64,000 bases of DNA from Aliiroseovarius sp. S1123 (GCF_023015885.1 NZ_JALKBE010000001.1:372001-436000), one strand, 5' to 3'. Shown: positions 7,908 through 16,657, counted from the stretch's first letter. Notes: generated by a model from the letters alone, not told the origin. Translations and numbers: made by a program.

Positions 7908-9983
7908 TCAGGCTTTTACCAGACCCATGCTCTCCAGCTTCAGCAGAACCTGGTGGGCGCAGTTGTCGACGTCGACGTTTTCAGTCTCGACCGACAGTTC
8001 CGGGTTTACGGGAACGTCATACGGGTCCGAGATACCGGTGAACTCTTTGATCTTGCCTTCGCGGGCCAGTTTATACAGGCCTTTGCGGTCACGACGCTCG
8101 CATTCCTCGATCGAGGTTGCGACGTGCACTTCCACGAAAGCACCGAACTGCTCGATGTCCTCACGCACGGCGCGGCGGGTGGTGGCGTAGGGCGCGATGG
8201 GCGCGCAGATCGCGATGCCACCGTTCTTGGTGATCTCGGAGGCCACGTAGCCGATGCGACGGATGTTCAGGTCGCGGTGTTCTTTCGAGAAGCCAAGCTC
8301 GCTCGACAGGTTTTTACGCACGATGTCGCCATCCAGAAGCGTCACGGGGCGACCGCCCTGTTCCATCAGCTTCACCATCAGCGCGTTGGCGATGGTCGAC
8401 TTGCCCGAACCCGAGAAGCCGGTGAAGAACACGGTGAAACCTTGCTTCGAACGCGGCGGCTTGGTGCGGCGCAGCTCTTTCACCACTTCCGGGAACGAGA
8501 ACCACTCGGGGATCTCTAGGCCTTCGGACAGGCGGCGGCGCAACTCGGTACCCGAGATGTTCAGGATGGTGACGTTGTCACGGTCCTTGATCTCGTCATT
8601 GGGTTCGTACTGGGCGCGTTCCTGCACATAGACCATGTGCTTGAAGTCGACCATTTCGCAGCCGATTTCCGACTGGTTGGCGCGGAAAAGCTCTTGCGCG
8701 TCGTAAGGACCGTAGAAATCTTCACCAGCCGAGTTCTTGCCGGGGCCGGCGTGGTCACGGCCAACGATGAAGTGGGTGCAGCCGTGGTTGGCGCGGATCA
8801 GGCCATGCCAGACGGCTTCGCGCGGACCGGCCATGCGCATTGCAAGGTTCAGAAGGCTCATCGAGGTCGTCGATGCTGGGTATTTGTCCAGCACGGCCTC
8901 GTAGCAGCGCACGCGGGTGAAGTGGTCGACGTCGCCCGGTTTGGTCATGCCGACAACGGGGTGGATCAGCAGGTTGGCCTGCGCTTCTTTCGCGGCGCGG
9001 AAGGTCAGTTCCTGGTGCGCGCGGTGCAGCGGGTTACGGGTTTGGAAGGCCACAACTTTGCGCCAACCCAGTTTGCGGAAATAGGCGCGCAGTTCGTTCG
9101 GGGTGTCACGGCGGCCGCGGAAATCGTAGTGCACAGGCTGCTGGATGCCGACAACCGGACCACCCAGATAGATCTTGCCAGCCTGATTATGCAGATAGTT
9201 CACAGCCGGGTGGGCGTCGTCATCAGCACCAAAGACCTTTTCGGCCTCGTTGGCCTTGTTCGGCTCCCAGCGATCGGTCACGGTCATGGTGGCAAGGATC
9301 ACGCCTTCCTGATCGCGCAGGGCAATGTCCTGACCCAGTTCGATCGAGGCTGCGAAGCCTTCCGACACGTCCAGCGTGATCGGCATCGGCCACAGTTGAC
9401 CATCGGCCAGACGCATGTTTTCCACAACGCCGTTATAGTCTTCTTCCGACAAGAAGCCTTTCAGCGGATTGAAACCGCCGTTCATCAGCAGCTCAAGGTC
9501 GCAGATCTGGCGCGGGGTCAGGTCGTGGCTGGTCAGGTCAGCAGCTTCAACTTTCAGCTTCTGCGCGCTTTCATGGCTGACATAAAGTTCGGGGATCGGA
9601 GCAAGGTTTTGTTCCATAAGATTGGTCCTGTGTTTAAGCGGAACCAGGCCGCTGGTTGTACCGGTTAGTTCCGCGTGCAATGCGTCATATTCTGCAAGCT
9701 TGCGGTTCAAGAAAATGTCTGTGAGCCGCACCTTCTCGGACGCGCCGCGTGCGGTCAGCGAGTAAGAATACCGCTGGCGCTTGTCGGGGCCGTTGCGGGT
9801 GCTGATGGTGATCAGCCCAGCATCGACCGCCGCACGCAGAAGCGCGTTCAGCCTTCCCAAAGACACCCCAATGGCTGCCGCAATCGCGCGCTGCGATGCC
9901 TCCGGCGCCGTATCGAGTTGGCGCAGAAGGCGGAAGAGCTGATCCTCTTCTCCGGGGGTGGGTTTGGCTTCGGTTGACGACAT
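7908..9983 (-). CDS. ATP sulfurylase/APS kinase with N-terminal EPS-associated MarR-like domain
   Basis: Three parts share one open frame of 691 residues. Residues about 12-108 match the EPS-associated MarR-type winged-helix regulators (SQRAIAAAIGVSLGRLNALL, then the helical SEKVRLTDIFLNRKLAEYDA). Residues about 123-505 are an ATP sulfurylase with QTRNPLHRAH (314-323) and GRDHAGPG (408-415). Residues 515-691 are an APS kinase with Walker A GFSGSGKST (522-530) and DGD at 551. Together the last two make PAPS from sulfate and ATP. An ATG at 9617 (residue 123), preceded by AGGACC at suitable spacing, could yield the standard enzyme of about 569 residues, so two products are possible. A perfect palindrome lies just upstream of the first start. 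A role in sulfated polysaccharide supply is inference. Confidence 0.9.
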   Translation of the reverse strand: MSSTEAKPTPGEEDQLFRLLRQLDTAPEASQRAIAAAIGVSLGRLNALLRAAVDAGLITISTRNGPDKRQRYSYSLTARGASEKVRLTDIFLNRKLAEYDALHAELTGTTSGLVPLKHRTNLMEQNLAPIPELYVSHESAQKLKVEAADLTSHDLTPRQICDLELLMNGGFNPLKGFLSEEDYNGVVENMRLADGQLWPMPITLDVSEGFAASIELGQDIALRDQEGVILATMTVTDRWEPNKANEAEKVFGADDDAHPAVNYLHNQAGKIYLGGPVVGIQQPVHYDFRGRRDTPNELRAYFRKLGWRKVVAFQTRNPLHRAHQELTFRAAKEAQANLLIHPVVGMTKPGDVDHFTRVRCYEAVLDKYPASTTSMSLLNLAMRMAGPREAVWHGLIRANHGCTHFIVGRDHAGPGKNSAGEDFYGPYDAQELFRANQSEIGCEMVDFKHMVYVQERAQYEPNDEIKDRDNVTILNISGTELRRRLSEGLEIPEWFSFPEVVKELRRTKPPRSKQGFTVFFTGFSGSGKSTIANALMVKLMEQGGRPVTLLDGDIVRKNLSSELGFSKEHRDLNIRRIGYVASEITKNGGIAICAPIAPYATTRRAVREDIEQFGAFVEVHVATSIEECERRDRKGLYKLAREGKIKEFTGISDPYDVPVNPELSVETENVDVDNCAHQVLLKLESMGLVKA

Positions 9984-10002
9984 GTCATACGACTCAAAGT
10001 GT

Positions 10003-10016
10003 GTTCACGCGTGAAC
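10003..10016. promoter_or_regulatory. 14-bp perfect palindrome, candidate operator
   Basis: GTTCACGCGTGAAC reads identically on both strands. It ends 20 bases upstream of the start codon of the regulator-sulfurylase chain, where a repressor would block transcription or the ribosome. Autoregulation by the N-terminal winged-helix domain is the simplest reading. Confidence 0.55.
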
Positions 10017-10155
10017 GCATCGCATGAAACAGCGACGTGACAAAGGAGTAATTTGGCAAAATTCTAATTTACGGGGAATGTCGCCAGGACTGTGTGGATT
10101 GGGGAACAGTGTTTCGCAAACGGGAGCGAAAGCGGGAAACTCGCGTGGGGCGAGG

Positions 10156-10183
10156 TGCAAAAAGGCGGCCATAGGGCCGCCTT
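10156..10183 (-). terminator. Intrinsic terminator of trxB
   Basis: The perfect 9-bp stem AAGGCGGCC/GGCCGCCTT (10162-10170 with 10175-10183) has a four-base loop. On the minus strand it is followed by a run of T. It lies about 30 bases past the trxB stop. Confidence 0.85.
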
Positions 10184-10210
10184 ATATATGTGTTTGGGAG
10201 GGAGTGACGC

Positions 10211-11152
10211 TTATTCGTTTTCAGACAGGAAGTGCTCGGCTTCCAGAGCGGCCATACAGCCCATCCCGGCCGAGGTCACAGCTTGACGGTATTTATGGTC
10301 CGTCAGGTCGCCCGCTGCGAAGACGCCGGGCACCGATGTTGCGGTCGAGTCTGGCTTCGTTACGACATAGCCGCCCATATGGGTTTCCAGCGTGTCCTTC
10401 ACCAGCTCGTTCGCCGGCGCGTGGCCGATGGCGATGAAAACACCCTTCGCCGGGATCTCGGTGATCTCGCCGGTTTTGACGTGTTTTGCACGCACGCCAG
10501 TGACGCCCAGCGGGTTTTCGTCGCCCACGACCTCTTCCAGCTGATGATCCCACAGCGGTACGATCTTTTCGTTCTTCATCAGGCGGTCGATCAGGATCTT
10601 CTCGGCGCGTAGCGTGTCGCGGCGGTGGATCAGCGTCACTTTCGAGGCAAACTTGGTCAGGAACAGCGCTTCTTCGACGGCAGTGTTGCCGCCGCCCACC
10701 ACGACGATTTCCTCGCCGCGATAGAAGAAGCCATCACAGGTGGCACAGGCCGAGACGCCGAAGCCCTTGAACTTTTCTTCGCTCTCCAGCCCCAGCCATT
10801 TGGCGCGGGCGCCAGTGGCTAGAATGACGGCATCGGCGGTATAGATGGTGCCGCTGTCGCCCTTCGCGGTGAACGGGCGTTTCGAGATGTCCAGATCCAC
10901 GATCAGGTCGCCGATCACCTCGGTGCCCATCGCGCGAGCGTGCTCTTCCATCTTCATCATCAGCTCGGGGCCTTGGATGTCGATGAAAGAAGGGTAGTTC
11001 TCGACCTCGGTCGTGGTGGTCAGCTGTCCACCCGGTTCCATGCCTTGCACAAGGATCGGCTCTAACATGGCGCGCGAGGCGTAAACGCCGGCGGTATATC
11101 CAGCAGGGCCGGAGCCGATGATCAGAACTTTGGTGTGGCGGGTCTCGGACAT
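10211..11152 (-). CDS. trxB: Thioredoxin-disulfide reductase
   Basis: TrxB transfers electrons from NADPH through FAD to thioredoxin. Visible features are the FAD-binding GSGPAG near residue 13, the redox-active CATC (C136, C139), the NADPH-binding GGGNTAVEEA near 160, and the C-terminal GVFAAGDLTD FAD motif near 275. The open frame extends to 11236, but the ATG at 11152 follows AAGGAAG at good spacing and gives the usual 313 residues. It is divergent from an Lrp-family gene, a common arrangement in related bacteria. Confidence 0.95.
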   Translation of the reverse strand: MSETRHTKVLIIGSGPAGYTAGVYASRAMLEPILVQGMEPGGQLTTTTEVENYPSFIDIQGPELMMKMEEHARAMGTEVIGDLIVDLDISKRPFTAKGDSGTIYTADAVILATGARAKWLGLESEEKFKGFGVSACATCDGFFYRGEEIVVVGGGNTAVEEALFLTKFASKVTLIHRRDTLRAEKILIDRLMKNEKIVPLWDHQLEEVVGDENPLGVTGVRAKHVKTGEITEIPAKGVFIAIGHAPANELVKDTLETHMGGYVVTKPDSTATSVPGVFAAGDLTDHKYRQAVTSAGMGCMAALEAEHFLSENE

Positions 11153-11395
11153 TGGAACTTCCTTGAGCATTCTTGGTTCGTGACGCATATAAGCGAGCCG
11201 GACCAGTATTGAAAGGCCCGAGCCCGAAGGCATCACGGCCGCGTGACGGTGCGGCTGACGATTTCATCAAGAAATGATGTTGCGCGGGTGCGAAAGATTG
11301 TTGCGCAATGCAACGTCTGGATATAGTCTCTGCGCAATTTCCGATCGAATGCCGCCACTTGGCGCGCCACCGGATGCTCATCAGAAGGCAACTCA

Positions 11396-11896
11396 ATGTC
11401 CGCAAGCAAACTTGACCCAATCGACCGTATGATTCTGGCTGAACTTCAGGCCGACGGTCGTATGACAAACGTGGAACTGGCCAAGCGTGTTGGGATATCC
11501 GCACCGCCTTGCCTGCGGCGTGTGCGCACGCTGGAAGAGCACGGGTTGATCCGCGGCTATCACGCGGATGTAGATGCCCGCGCGCTGGGCTTCGAGGTGC
11601 AAGTCTTCGCCATGGTTGGGTTGGTTAGCCAGGCAGAAGTCGACCTGTCCGCGTTCGAGGAACAGTGCCGCCACTGGCCGCTGGTCCGCGAATGCCACAT
11701 GCTGAACGGCGAGGTGGACTTCATCCTGAAATGTGTCGCACCCGACCTGTCGACCTTCCAGAGCTTCCTGACCGAACAGCTGACCGCGGCCGAGAATGTG
11801 GCGTCCGTAAAGACGTCGCTGGTCATTCGCGGAGCCAAGGACGAGCCGGGCGTGCCGTTTGATGTGCTGGAAGCACGGATGGAAGACACACCGTAA
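11396..11896 (+). CDS. Lrp/AsnC family transcriptional regulator
   Basis: The 166-residue regulator has the family layout: an N-terminal winged helix (LDPIDRMILAELQADGRMTN, then RVGISAPPCLRRVRTLE) and a C-terminal RAM-type ligand-binding domain (GEVDFILKCVAPDLSTFQSF). Lrp/AsnC proteins typically sense amino acids and bind DNA as octamers. It is divergent from trxB across a 240-base gap, so it may control trxB or amino-acid genes elsewhere. Its effector cannot be read from the sequence. Confidence 0.88.
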   Translation: MSASKLDPIDRMILAELQADGRMTNVELAKRVGISAPPCLRRVRTLEEHGLIRGYHADVDARALGFEVQVFAMVGLVSQAEVDLSAFEEQCRHWPLVRECHMLNGEVDFILKCVAPDLSTFQSFLTEQLTAAENVASVKTSLVIRGAKDEPGVPFDVLEARMEDTP

Positions 11897-11906
11897 GCGT
11901 CGCGCC

Positions 11907-11948
11907 GGAATTTTGAAAAATTCCGGGCAAAATTCTTCGAAGAATTTT
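11907..11948. terminator. Converging-gene terminator with 20-bp palindrome
   Basis: The perfect palindrome AAAATTCTTCGAAGAATTTT (11929-11948) is preceded by a second hairpin, GGAATTTT/AAATTCC. It fills the gap between the converging lrp and pgeF genes and can act in both directions. Confidence 0.7.
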
Positions 11949-11953
11949 GAGCT

Positions 11954-12712
11954 CTACAGTCGGATCGCCGAAATCAGACGGCCATAGTCGGGCTCGTTGC
12001 GGTGGCACGTGCGGCGATAGGAATAGAATCGTTCAGGGTCGGAATAGGTGCAGTGCCCTGTCCATTCCGCATGTTTAACCCCGGCCGCGTTCAGGCGGTG
12101 CAGCCCAAAAGCGGGCAGGTCGAACATGGCGCGGTCGCCCTCGCCATCGGTGAAGAAGCGGTCATAGCCGCTGTCATGCCCGGTGAACTCTTCGCGGAAT
12201 TCTGGGCCAACTTCGTAGGCTTCAAGGCTGATGGTCGGGCCGATCACGGCTGTGATGTTGGCGCGCTTGGCCCCAAGGCTTTCCATGGCCTCTAGCGTGG
12301 CTTCCAGCACACCACCAATGGCGCCTTTCCAGCCCGCGTGGGCCGCACCGATCACCTTGGCGTCGGGGTCTGCAAACAGGACCGGTTGGCAATCAGCGGT
12401 CAGGATCGACAGGGCAAGGCCCGGCGTGGCGGTCACCACCGCATCTGCATGGGGTTTGTCGCCGGTGATCGGCCCGTCCGCGACGACGACATCAGGTGAG
12501 TGCACCTGATAGACGCCGCACAGATGGCTGGGGGCCACATCCAATGCCTGCGCTACGCGGTCCTTGTTGATCTGAACCAGTTCAGATTGATCCCCACTTC
12601 CGCTGCCGCAGTTTAGCCCGGCATACACGCCCGAGGATGCGCCACCCTTGCGGGTAAAGAACCCGTGCCGTATCTGGCCAAGGGCGTCAGAGGTCAGGAT
12701 CTCAAGTACCAT
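11954..12712 (-). CDS. pgeF: Peptidoglycan editing factor PgeF (YfiH/laccase-like)
   Basis: The 252-residue protein belongs to the PgeF/YfiH family, which removes wrongly incorporated residues from peptidoglycan precursors and was formerly called a polyphenol oxidase. Family motifs are HGFFTRKGGAS near the N-terminus, LTADCQPVLF near 105 and AAHAGWKGA near 124 (metal-site Cys and His), and the C-terminal FYSYRR. It is the last gene of the lgt-midA-pgeF operon, overlapping midA by 11 bases. Confidence 0.9.
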   Translation of the reverse strand: MVLEILTSDALGQIRHGFFTRKGGASSGVYAGLNCGSGSGDQSELVQINKDRVAQALDVAPSHLCGVYQVHSPDVVVADGPITGDKPHADAVVTATPGLALSILTADCQPVLFADPDAKVIGAAHAGWKGAIGGVLEATLEAMESLGAKRANITAVIGPTISLEAYEVGPEFREEFTGHDSGYDRFFTDGEGDRAMFDLPAFGLHRLNAAGVKHAEWTGHCTYSDPERFYSYRRTCHRNEPDYGRLISAIRL

Positions 12713-13796
12713 CCGCGTGGGCCTGTGTTTTGTTGCGTTGAAGTCCGGGCAGATCGGGCGCGTCCGCGCGAGTCAGTCCCAGCACTTTGAAGAGCGTCCC
12801 CATTTCGTCCGGGTGCGTCAAGCGCCGGTGTGCGGCGATGTGGCTGTCCAGCGCGTCGCCGCTGAGCTTTCCAGCCAACGCCTGCGCGCGGGCGGTGATG
12901 CCCAGATGCTCCAAGAACACGCCTTGCGGGGTCATCATATGCGGGGTCAGGGGGGCTGCGGCGCAGGCCAGCGCCTCGAAATCCACATGCGCAGTTAGGT
13001 CGGCTTCACCGGGCGTATCCAGCACCGACACGGGCACATGGTCTTTCAGTGCCTGAAACGTATCCCCGATGGACCGCCAGTCACCGTAGTCGATGATGAA
13101 CGCCGCGCCGCCATGTCTGTCGATGAAATCTGCCAGCTTGGACATGACGCCTTGGGCAGGCGCGCAAATTTCGACCACGTCGCCGTCCTGTGTGTCGCCC
13201 AGCCGGTGATCCAGCGCAGGGACGGGTAGGGGGGCGGTCAGGCCCATGGCGAGTTTGTCGCCCTCAAGCCCCACCTGACATTCCCGCCAGCCGTCGCCAT
13301 CGCGTTGGAATTGGCGGATGGGTAAGGCGTCAAAGAACTCGTTTGCCACAAGGAACAGGGGCGCATCGGGCAGGCTGCCGATGCTGTCGTGATGCGTGAT
13401 GGGGATGGGTGCAAGGCGCTCGATCTGACGGGCGCGCAACACGGGTGAGGCCTCGACCAGATGTACATCGGCGGCCGCATGAAACCCCGGCACGCCTTTG
13501 GTGGCGCGAAGGATGTCCGCCATCAAGGTGCCGCGTCCCGGTCCAAGCTCGGCCAATGTGACGGGCGACGGCGCGCCCTGATCCAACCACGCCTGCGCAA
13601 TCGCAAGCCCCAGCATTTCGCCGAACATCTGGCTTATTTCGGGCGCGGTGGTGAAGTCACCTTGTACGCCGAGCGGGTCTCGGGTGGCGTAATATCCGTG
13701 TTTGGGATGCAGCAGGCATTCGGCCATATAGTCCGCGATTGAAATGGGGCCGGATTTCGAAATGCGACCAATCAGTTGCTTTTCGAGAGCATTCAT
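12702..13796 (-). CDS. MidA/NDUFAF7-type SAM-dependent methyltransferase
   Basis: The 364-residue enzyme matches COG1565, the bacterial relatives of mitochondrial NDUFAF7 (MidA), a protein arginine methyltransferase involved in complex I assembly. Evidence: DYMAECLLHPKHGYYATRDPLG near residue 22, GDFTTAPEISQMFGE near 46, the SAM-binding ELGPGRGTLMAD near 82, and VANEFFDALP near 148. It overlaps the lgt start (ATGA) and the following pgeF, so the three are translationally coupled. A substrate in complex I is inferred from the family. Confidence 0.85.
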   Translation of the reverse strand: MNALEKQLIGRISKSGPISIADYMAECLLHPKHGYYATRDPLGVQGDFTTAPEISQMFGEMLGLAIAQAWLDQGAPSPVTLAELGPGRGTLMADILRATKGVPGFHAAADVHLVEASPVLRARQIERLAPIPITHHDSIGSLPDAPLFLVANEFFDALPIRQFQRDGDGWRECQVGLEGDKLAMGLTAPLPVPALDHRLGDTQDGDVVEICAPAQGVMSKLADFIDRHGGAAFIIDYGDWRSIGDTFQALKDHVPVSVLDTPGEADLTAHVDFEALACAAAPLTPHMMTPQGVFLEHLGITARAQALAGKLSGDALDSHIAAHRRLTHPDEMGTLFKVLGLTRADAPDLPGLQRNKTQAHADGT

Positions 13797-14689
13797 TCCG
13801 ATGTCCGCCGATTGGCCCAGATCAGGGTGGCAATTCCGATTGCGATCATGGGCAGGGTCAGCGTCTGGCCCATGGTGATGCCCAGATCGCCTAGGCGGAC
13901 CACATGGCCCCAGGGGTTGTCAGGCGTGATGAACTGAGCGTCAGCTTGACGGAAGAACTCGACCACAAAGCGGGACAGGCCGTAACCTAGAAAAAACAGC
14001 CCGGTCAGGCGGCCCGGCGTTTTCAGCCAGCCGCGACGATAGGCCAGATAAAGCAGCGCAATCGCCAAGACGGCACCTTCCAGAACCGCTTCGTAAAGCT
14101 GGCTGGGGTGGCGGGCGCAGGCGCCAAGCGTGGCGTCCCAGCCGGAGCAATGTTGTGCATATTCGCCGGGGAATATGACGCCCCAAGGCGCTGTGGTCGG
14201 GCGGCCCCAAAGCTCGGCATTGATGAAGTTCGCCACGCGTACAAGGCCGATGCCGATTGGGGCGGCGATGGCCAGAAGGTCCGCGATGGATGCGGTCAGC
14301 AACCCGTTGCGGCGGCTAAACAGCCAGACCGCGACGATCACGCCAAGAAAACCGCCGTGGAAGGACATGCCGCCTTGCCAGATCTTGGGGATGTCTAGCG
14401 GGTTCGCCAGATAGTACTCGGGTTGATAGAAGGCGACGAAGCCAAGGCGCCCGCCGGCGATGATGCCGAGGATGATCCACGTGGCAAGATCCTCCAACTG
14501 CGCCTTCGTCATCGGCGACTCGTCCCGCCACAGCGCAGGACGCGCCAGCGCGCGGGCGATGATCCACCAGCCGATTGCGATCCCCACAAGATAGCCCATC
14601 GCGTACCAGCGCAGGGCAAAGGTGAAGCTGCCCAGATCAATCGAAAAGATCTCGGGCCCGATATTGGGAAAGGGGATGGCCATATACAT
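13793..14689 (-). CDS. lgt: Prolipoprotein diacylglyceryl transferase Lgt
   Basis: Lgt transfers diacylglycerol from phosphatidylglycerol to the lipobox cysteine of prelipoproteins in the inner membrane. Seven or so hydrophobic helices are visible, with the signature pieces MSFHGGFLG and the catalytic-region RVANFINAELWGRPT, then HPSQLYEA. The open frame runs to 14752, but the ATG at 14689 (MYMAIPFPNIGPE) gives the normal length of about 298 residues. It is first in the operon with midA and pgeF and divergent from the UbiK gene. Confidence 0.92.
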   Translation of the reverse strand: MYMAIPFPNIGPEIFSIDLGSFTFALRWYAMGYLVGIAIGWWIIARALARPALWRDESPMTKAQLEDLATWIILGIIAGGRLGFVAFYQPEYYLANPLDIPKIWQGGMSFHGGFLGVIVAVWLFSRRNGLLTASIADLLAIAAPIGIGLVRVANFINAELWGRPTTAPWGVIFPGEYAQHCSGWDATLGACARHPSQLYEAVLEGAVLAIALLYLAYRRGWLKTPGRLTGLFFLGYGLSRFVVEFFRQADAQFITPDNPWGHVVRLGDLGITMGQTLTLPMIAIGIATLIWANRRTSE

Positions 14690-14782
14690 GCGTTGTGTTG
14701 AACCTCTTCTTCGGGGCAAGTCAACCTTGTCTCTGACTGCGCAAACCCCCATATAGGGGGCAGCTCAAGCGAGGAGAAGCAC

Positions 14783-15025
14783 ATGCAGACGCGCAACAAG
14801 GTTTTTGACGATATTTCCCAGCTGATGACCAACGCCATGGGCGTGGCGCAGGGCGCGAAGGACGAAGCCGAGACCGCGATGAAAAGCTGGATGGATCGCT
14901 GGCTGGCTGATCGTGATTTCGTGACGCGCGAAGAATTCGACGCCGTGCGTGCGATGGCTCAGAAAGCGCGCGAGGAAAACGAGTCACTGAAGGCCCGTCT
15001 GGACGCATTGGAAGCTAAGAAGTAA
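14783..15025 (+). CDS. ubiK: UbiK family ubiquinone biosynthesis accessory factor
   Basis: The 80-residue protein has the UbiK/BMFP pattern: an amphipathic N-terminal helix (FDDISQLMTNAMGVAQGAKDE), a conserved WLADRDFVTREEFDAV stretch, and a C-terminal coiled coil. In other bacteria UbiK helps assemble the soluble ubiquinone-synthesis complex under aerobic conditions and binds membranes. A good SD (GAGGAGAAG) precedes the ATG. The gene is monocistronic and followed by terminator-like hairpins. Confidence 0.85.
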   Translation: MQTRNKVFDDISQLMTNAMGVAQGAKDEAETAMKSWMDRWLADRDFVTREEFDAVRAMAQKAREENESLKARLDALEAKK

Positions 15026-15035
15026 TCAATAGCTG

Positions 15036-15080
15036 GGCACGGGGTGTATTGTTCACGCCGTGCTTGGATTTTCTAATTTT
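15036..15080 (+). terminator. Terminator-like hairpin after ubiK
   Basis: GGCACGGGGTG (15036-15046) pairs at nine of eleven positions with CACGCCGTGCT (15054-15064), and a T-rich tail follows. The position directly after the ubiK stop supports termination. Confidence 0.6.
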
Positions 15081-15186
15081 AGTAACAATGTCATAGAATT
15101 GTGACATGAGATTGCCACTTTTCACCCATACTGGTCGAGATGTTAACCTAGGAATACGGCTTTGCCGGGGGCGTTCCAGGTGAGGG

Positions 15187-15220
15187 AAAGGGTGCGGATT
15201 TTCTGCACCCTTTTCTTATT
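15187..15220. terminator. Intrinsic terminator between ubiK and the sseB-like gene
   Basis: AAAGGGTGC (15187-15195) and GCACCCTTT (15205-15213) form a perfect 9-bp stem followed by TTTTCTTATT. It can end plus-strand transcripts and lies just beyond the stop of the minus-strand gene. Confidence 0.75.
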
Positions 15221-15243
15221 GCGTCGTCCGGGCCATTTGCCGA

Positions 15244-16032
15244 TCACTTCAGGATCGGCGGTTTCTCGGGGTTCGAGCCGGGCGCGACCGGCGCAAGCGT
15301 TTCGGGTGCTTTCGGGGCCGGTAGGTCGAAACGCAGGCCGATGGCAGTCAGTTTCTGTGCGATCTCGTCCGTCTCGGCAAAAAAGCCCACGTCCAGCTCT
15401 CCGACATCAATGCCCGAGAAGGTGAGGGCCTCGTTCGCAGCGCCCGCCAGTGCGCGTTCGGCGCCTTCGGCGGGGTTGATGAAGGCCAGAAGGTGCCCAC
15501 GGCGCCCGTCCGCGTGGCCGACACCTGCCAGACAGGCGTATTGGGCCAATCCCCCTGCGGAACCTAGTTTTCCCGCCAAGGCAGTCAGCAACACTTCGGG
15601 GGCAGACGGTGGCAGGATCTCGGTGATCTGGGCCTCGACCTCGTCCGGTGCGCTGGACAGCGTCTGAGCCAGCCAGTCCATCGCCTCGGCCGGGATCAGG
15701 ATGGACGAAGGCGCGACGCCCAGATTGACGCCAAGCCCAATGCCCTGACCAGACAGCATCCCCGCGATGATACGGCCCGGAAGGGCGGCGTAGGGGGCAG
15801 GGGCACCGACGAATTCGGCCAGACGGTCCTCGCGGTCGAACACCAGAACGTATTTCTCGGTCTCGAGTTCAAACAGTTCGGGTTCAATATCCTCGCCCTG
15901 CGGCTCGCTGGACAAAAGCAGGAACAGTTCGCGATCTGCCAGCCGTTCATAGAACCGCAACCGAGCAGCGTCGTCGTTCAGGTCTGCCTGCATGGCAGCG
16001 TGGGCGTGGTCCAGATGTGTCAGCTCGCTCAT
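15244..16032 (-). CDS. SseB family protein
   Basis: The 262-residue protein has the SseB N-terminal layout (a predicted helix, then a strand-rich part with LFLLLSSEP, EKYVLVFDREDRLAEF and LIPAEAMDWLAQ) and a second domain of similar size. The C-terminal 25 residues are proline-rich. SseB-like proteins were named from enhanced serine sensitivity in E. coli and have no defined molecular function. It starts 12 bases after the end of the frameshifted uracil-DNA glycosylase gene and is probably co-transcribed with it. Confidence 0.7.
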   Translation of the reverse strand: MSELTHLDHAHAAMQADLNDDAARLRFYERLADRELFLLLSSEPQGEDIEPELFELETEKYVLVFDREDRLAEFVGAPAPYAALPGRIIAGMLSGQGIGLGVNLGVAPSSILIPAEAMDWLAQTLSSAPDEVEAQITEILPPSAPEVLLTALAGKLGSAGGLAQYACLAGVGHADGRRGHLLAFINPAEGAERALAGAANEALTFSGIDVGELDVGFFAETDEIAQKLTAIGLRFDLPAPKAPETLAPVAPGSNPEKPPILK

Positions 16033-16044
16033 GGCAATCTCCGG

Positions 16045-16624
16045 CTATGAGGTCAGCGCGATGGCGACCTGCTTTTGCAGTTCGGGCAGAAGTTCGGCTT
16101 CGAACCACGGGTTTTTCTTCAGCCAACCCGTATTGCGCCACGACGGATGAGGCAAGGGGAAGAGCCGCGGCGCGCCAGTCGGCCACGGTGGCGGTGACCC
16201 CCTTGCCGCGGCCCAGATGGCGGGCTTGGGCATAGCCACCGACAAGTAGGGTGAGGGGGACATCGCCCAAGGCCTGATCCACGTGATCTGCCCATGTTTT
16301 GGCGCAAAGCGGCGGGGGCGGGAGGTCCGAACCATTCGCGTCGTAGCCCGGAAAACAAAAGGCCATTGGCGTGATGGCAATCCGCGCACGGTCATAGAAG
16401 ATGTCTCGATCCACGCCCATCCACTGCCGCAGGCGATCACCCGAGGGATCGTCAAATGGCACGCCCGATTTATGCACCCGCATCCCCGGGGCCTGACCGA
16501 TGATCCTGATCCGCGTGCCGGGCTCGAACCAGACCACGGGGCGCGGAGCATGCGCGGTTTCGGTCTGAGCGAAACGCGTGGCGCAGAGGGTGCAGGAGGA
16601 TATCTGGGATTGCAGGTCGGTCAT
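16045..16624 (-). pseudogene. Uracil-DNA glycosylase family gene with a frameshift
   Basis: From the ATG at 16624 the frame encodes MTDLQSQISSCTLC, the uracil-glycosylase motif GQAPG, PFDDPSGDRLRQWMG and an FCFPGYDANG-DLPPP segment. Near 16150-16176 the family sequence jumps frame. The first frame continues as unrelated residues into the sseB-like gene. The +1-shifted frame reads PLPHPSWRNTGWLKKNPWFE and stops at 16045 with a normal C-terminus. PHPSWRN is the second catalytic motif of the superfamily, so the intact gene would be about 193 codons. One extra base or two missing bases in a GC-rich run would explain it, either a real lesion or a sequencing error. Confidence 0.8.
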
Positions 16625-16657
16625 GGGCGCAGGGTAGAAAGGGTCCGCAGAAAATTC

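Noticed and set aside
8637-9668. Plus-strand frame of 343 codons within the sulfurylase region
   Set aside because: It is a shadow of the sulfurylase coding strand and has no family-like motifs.
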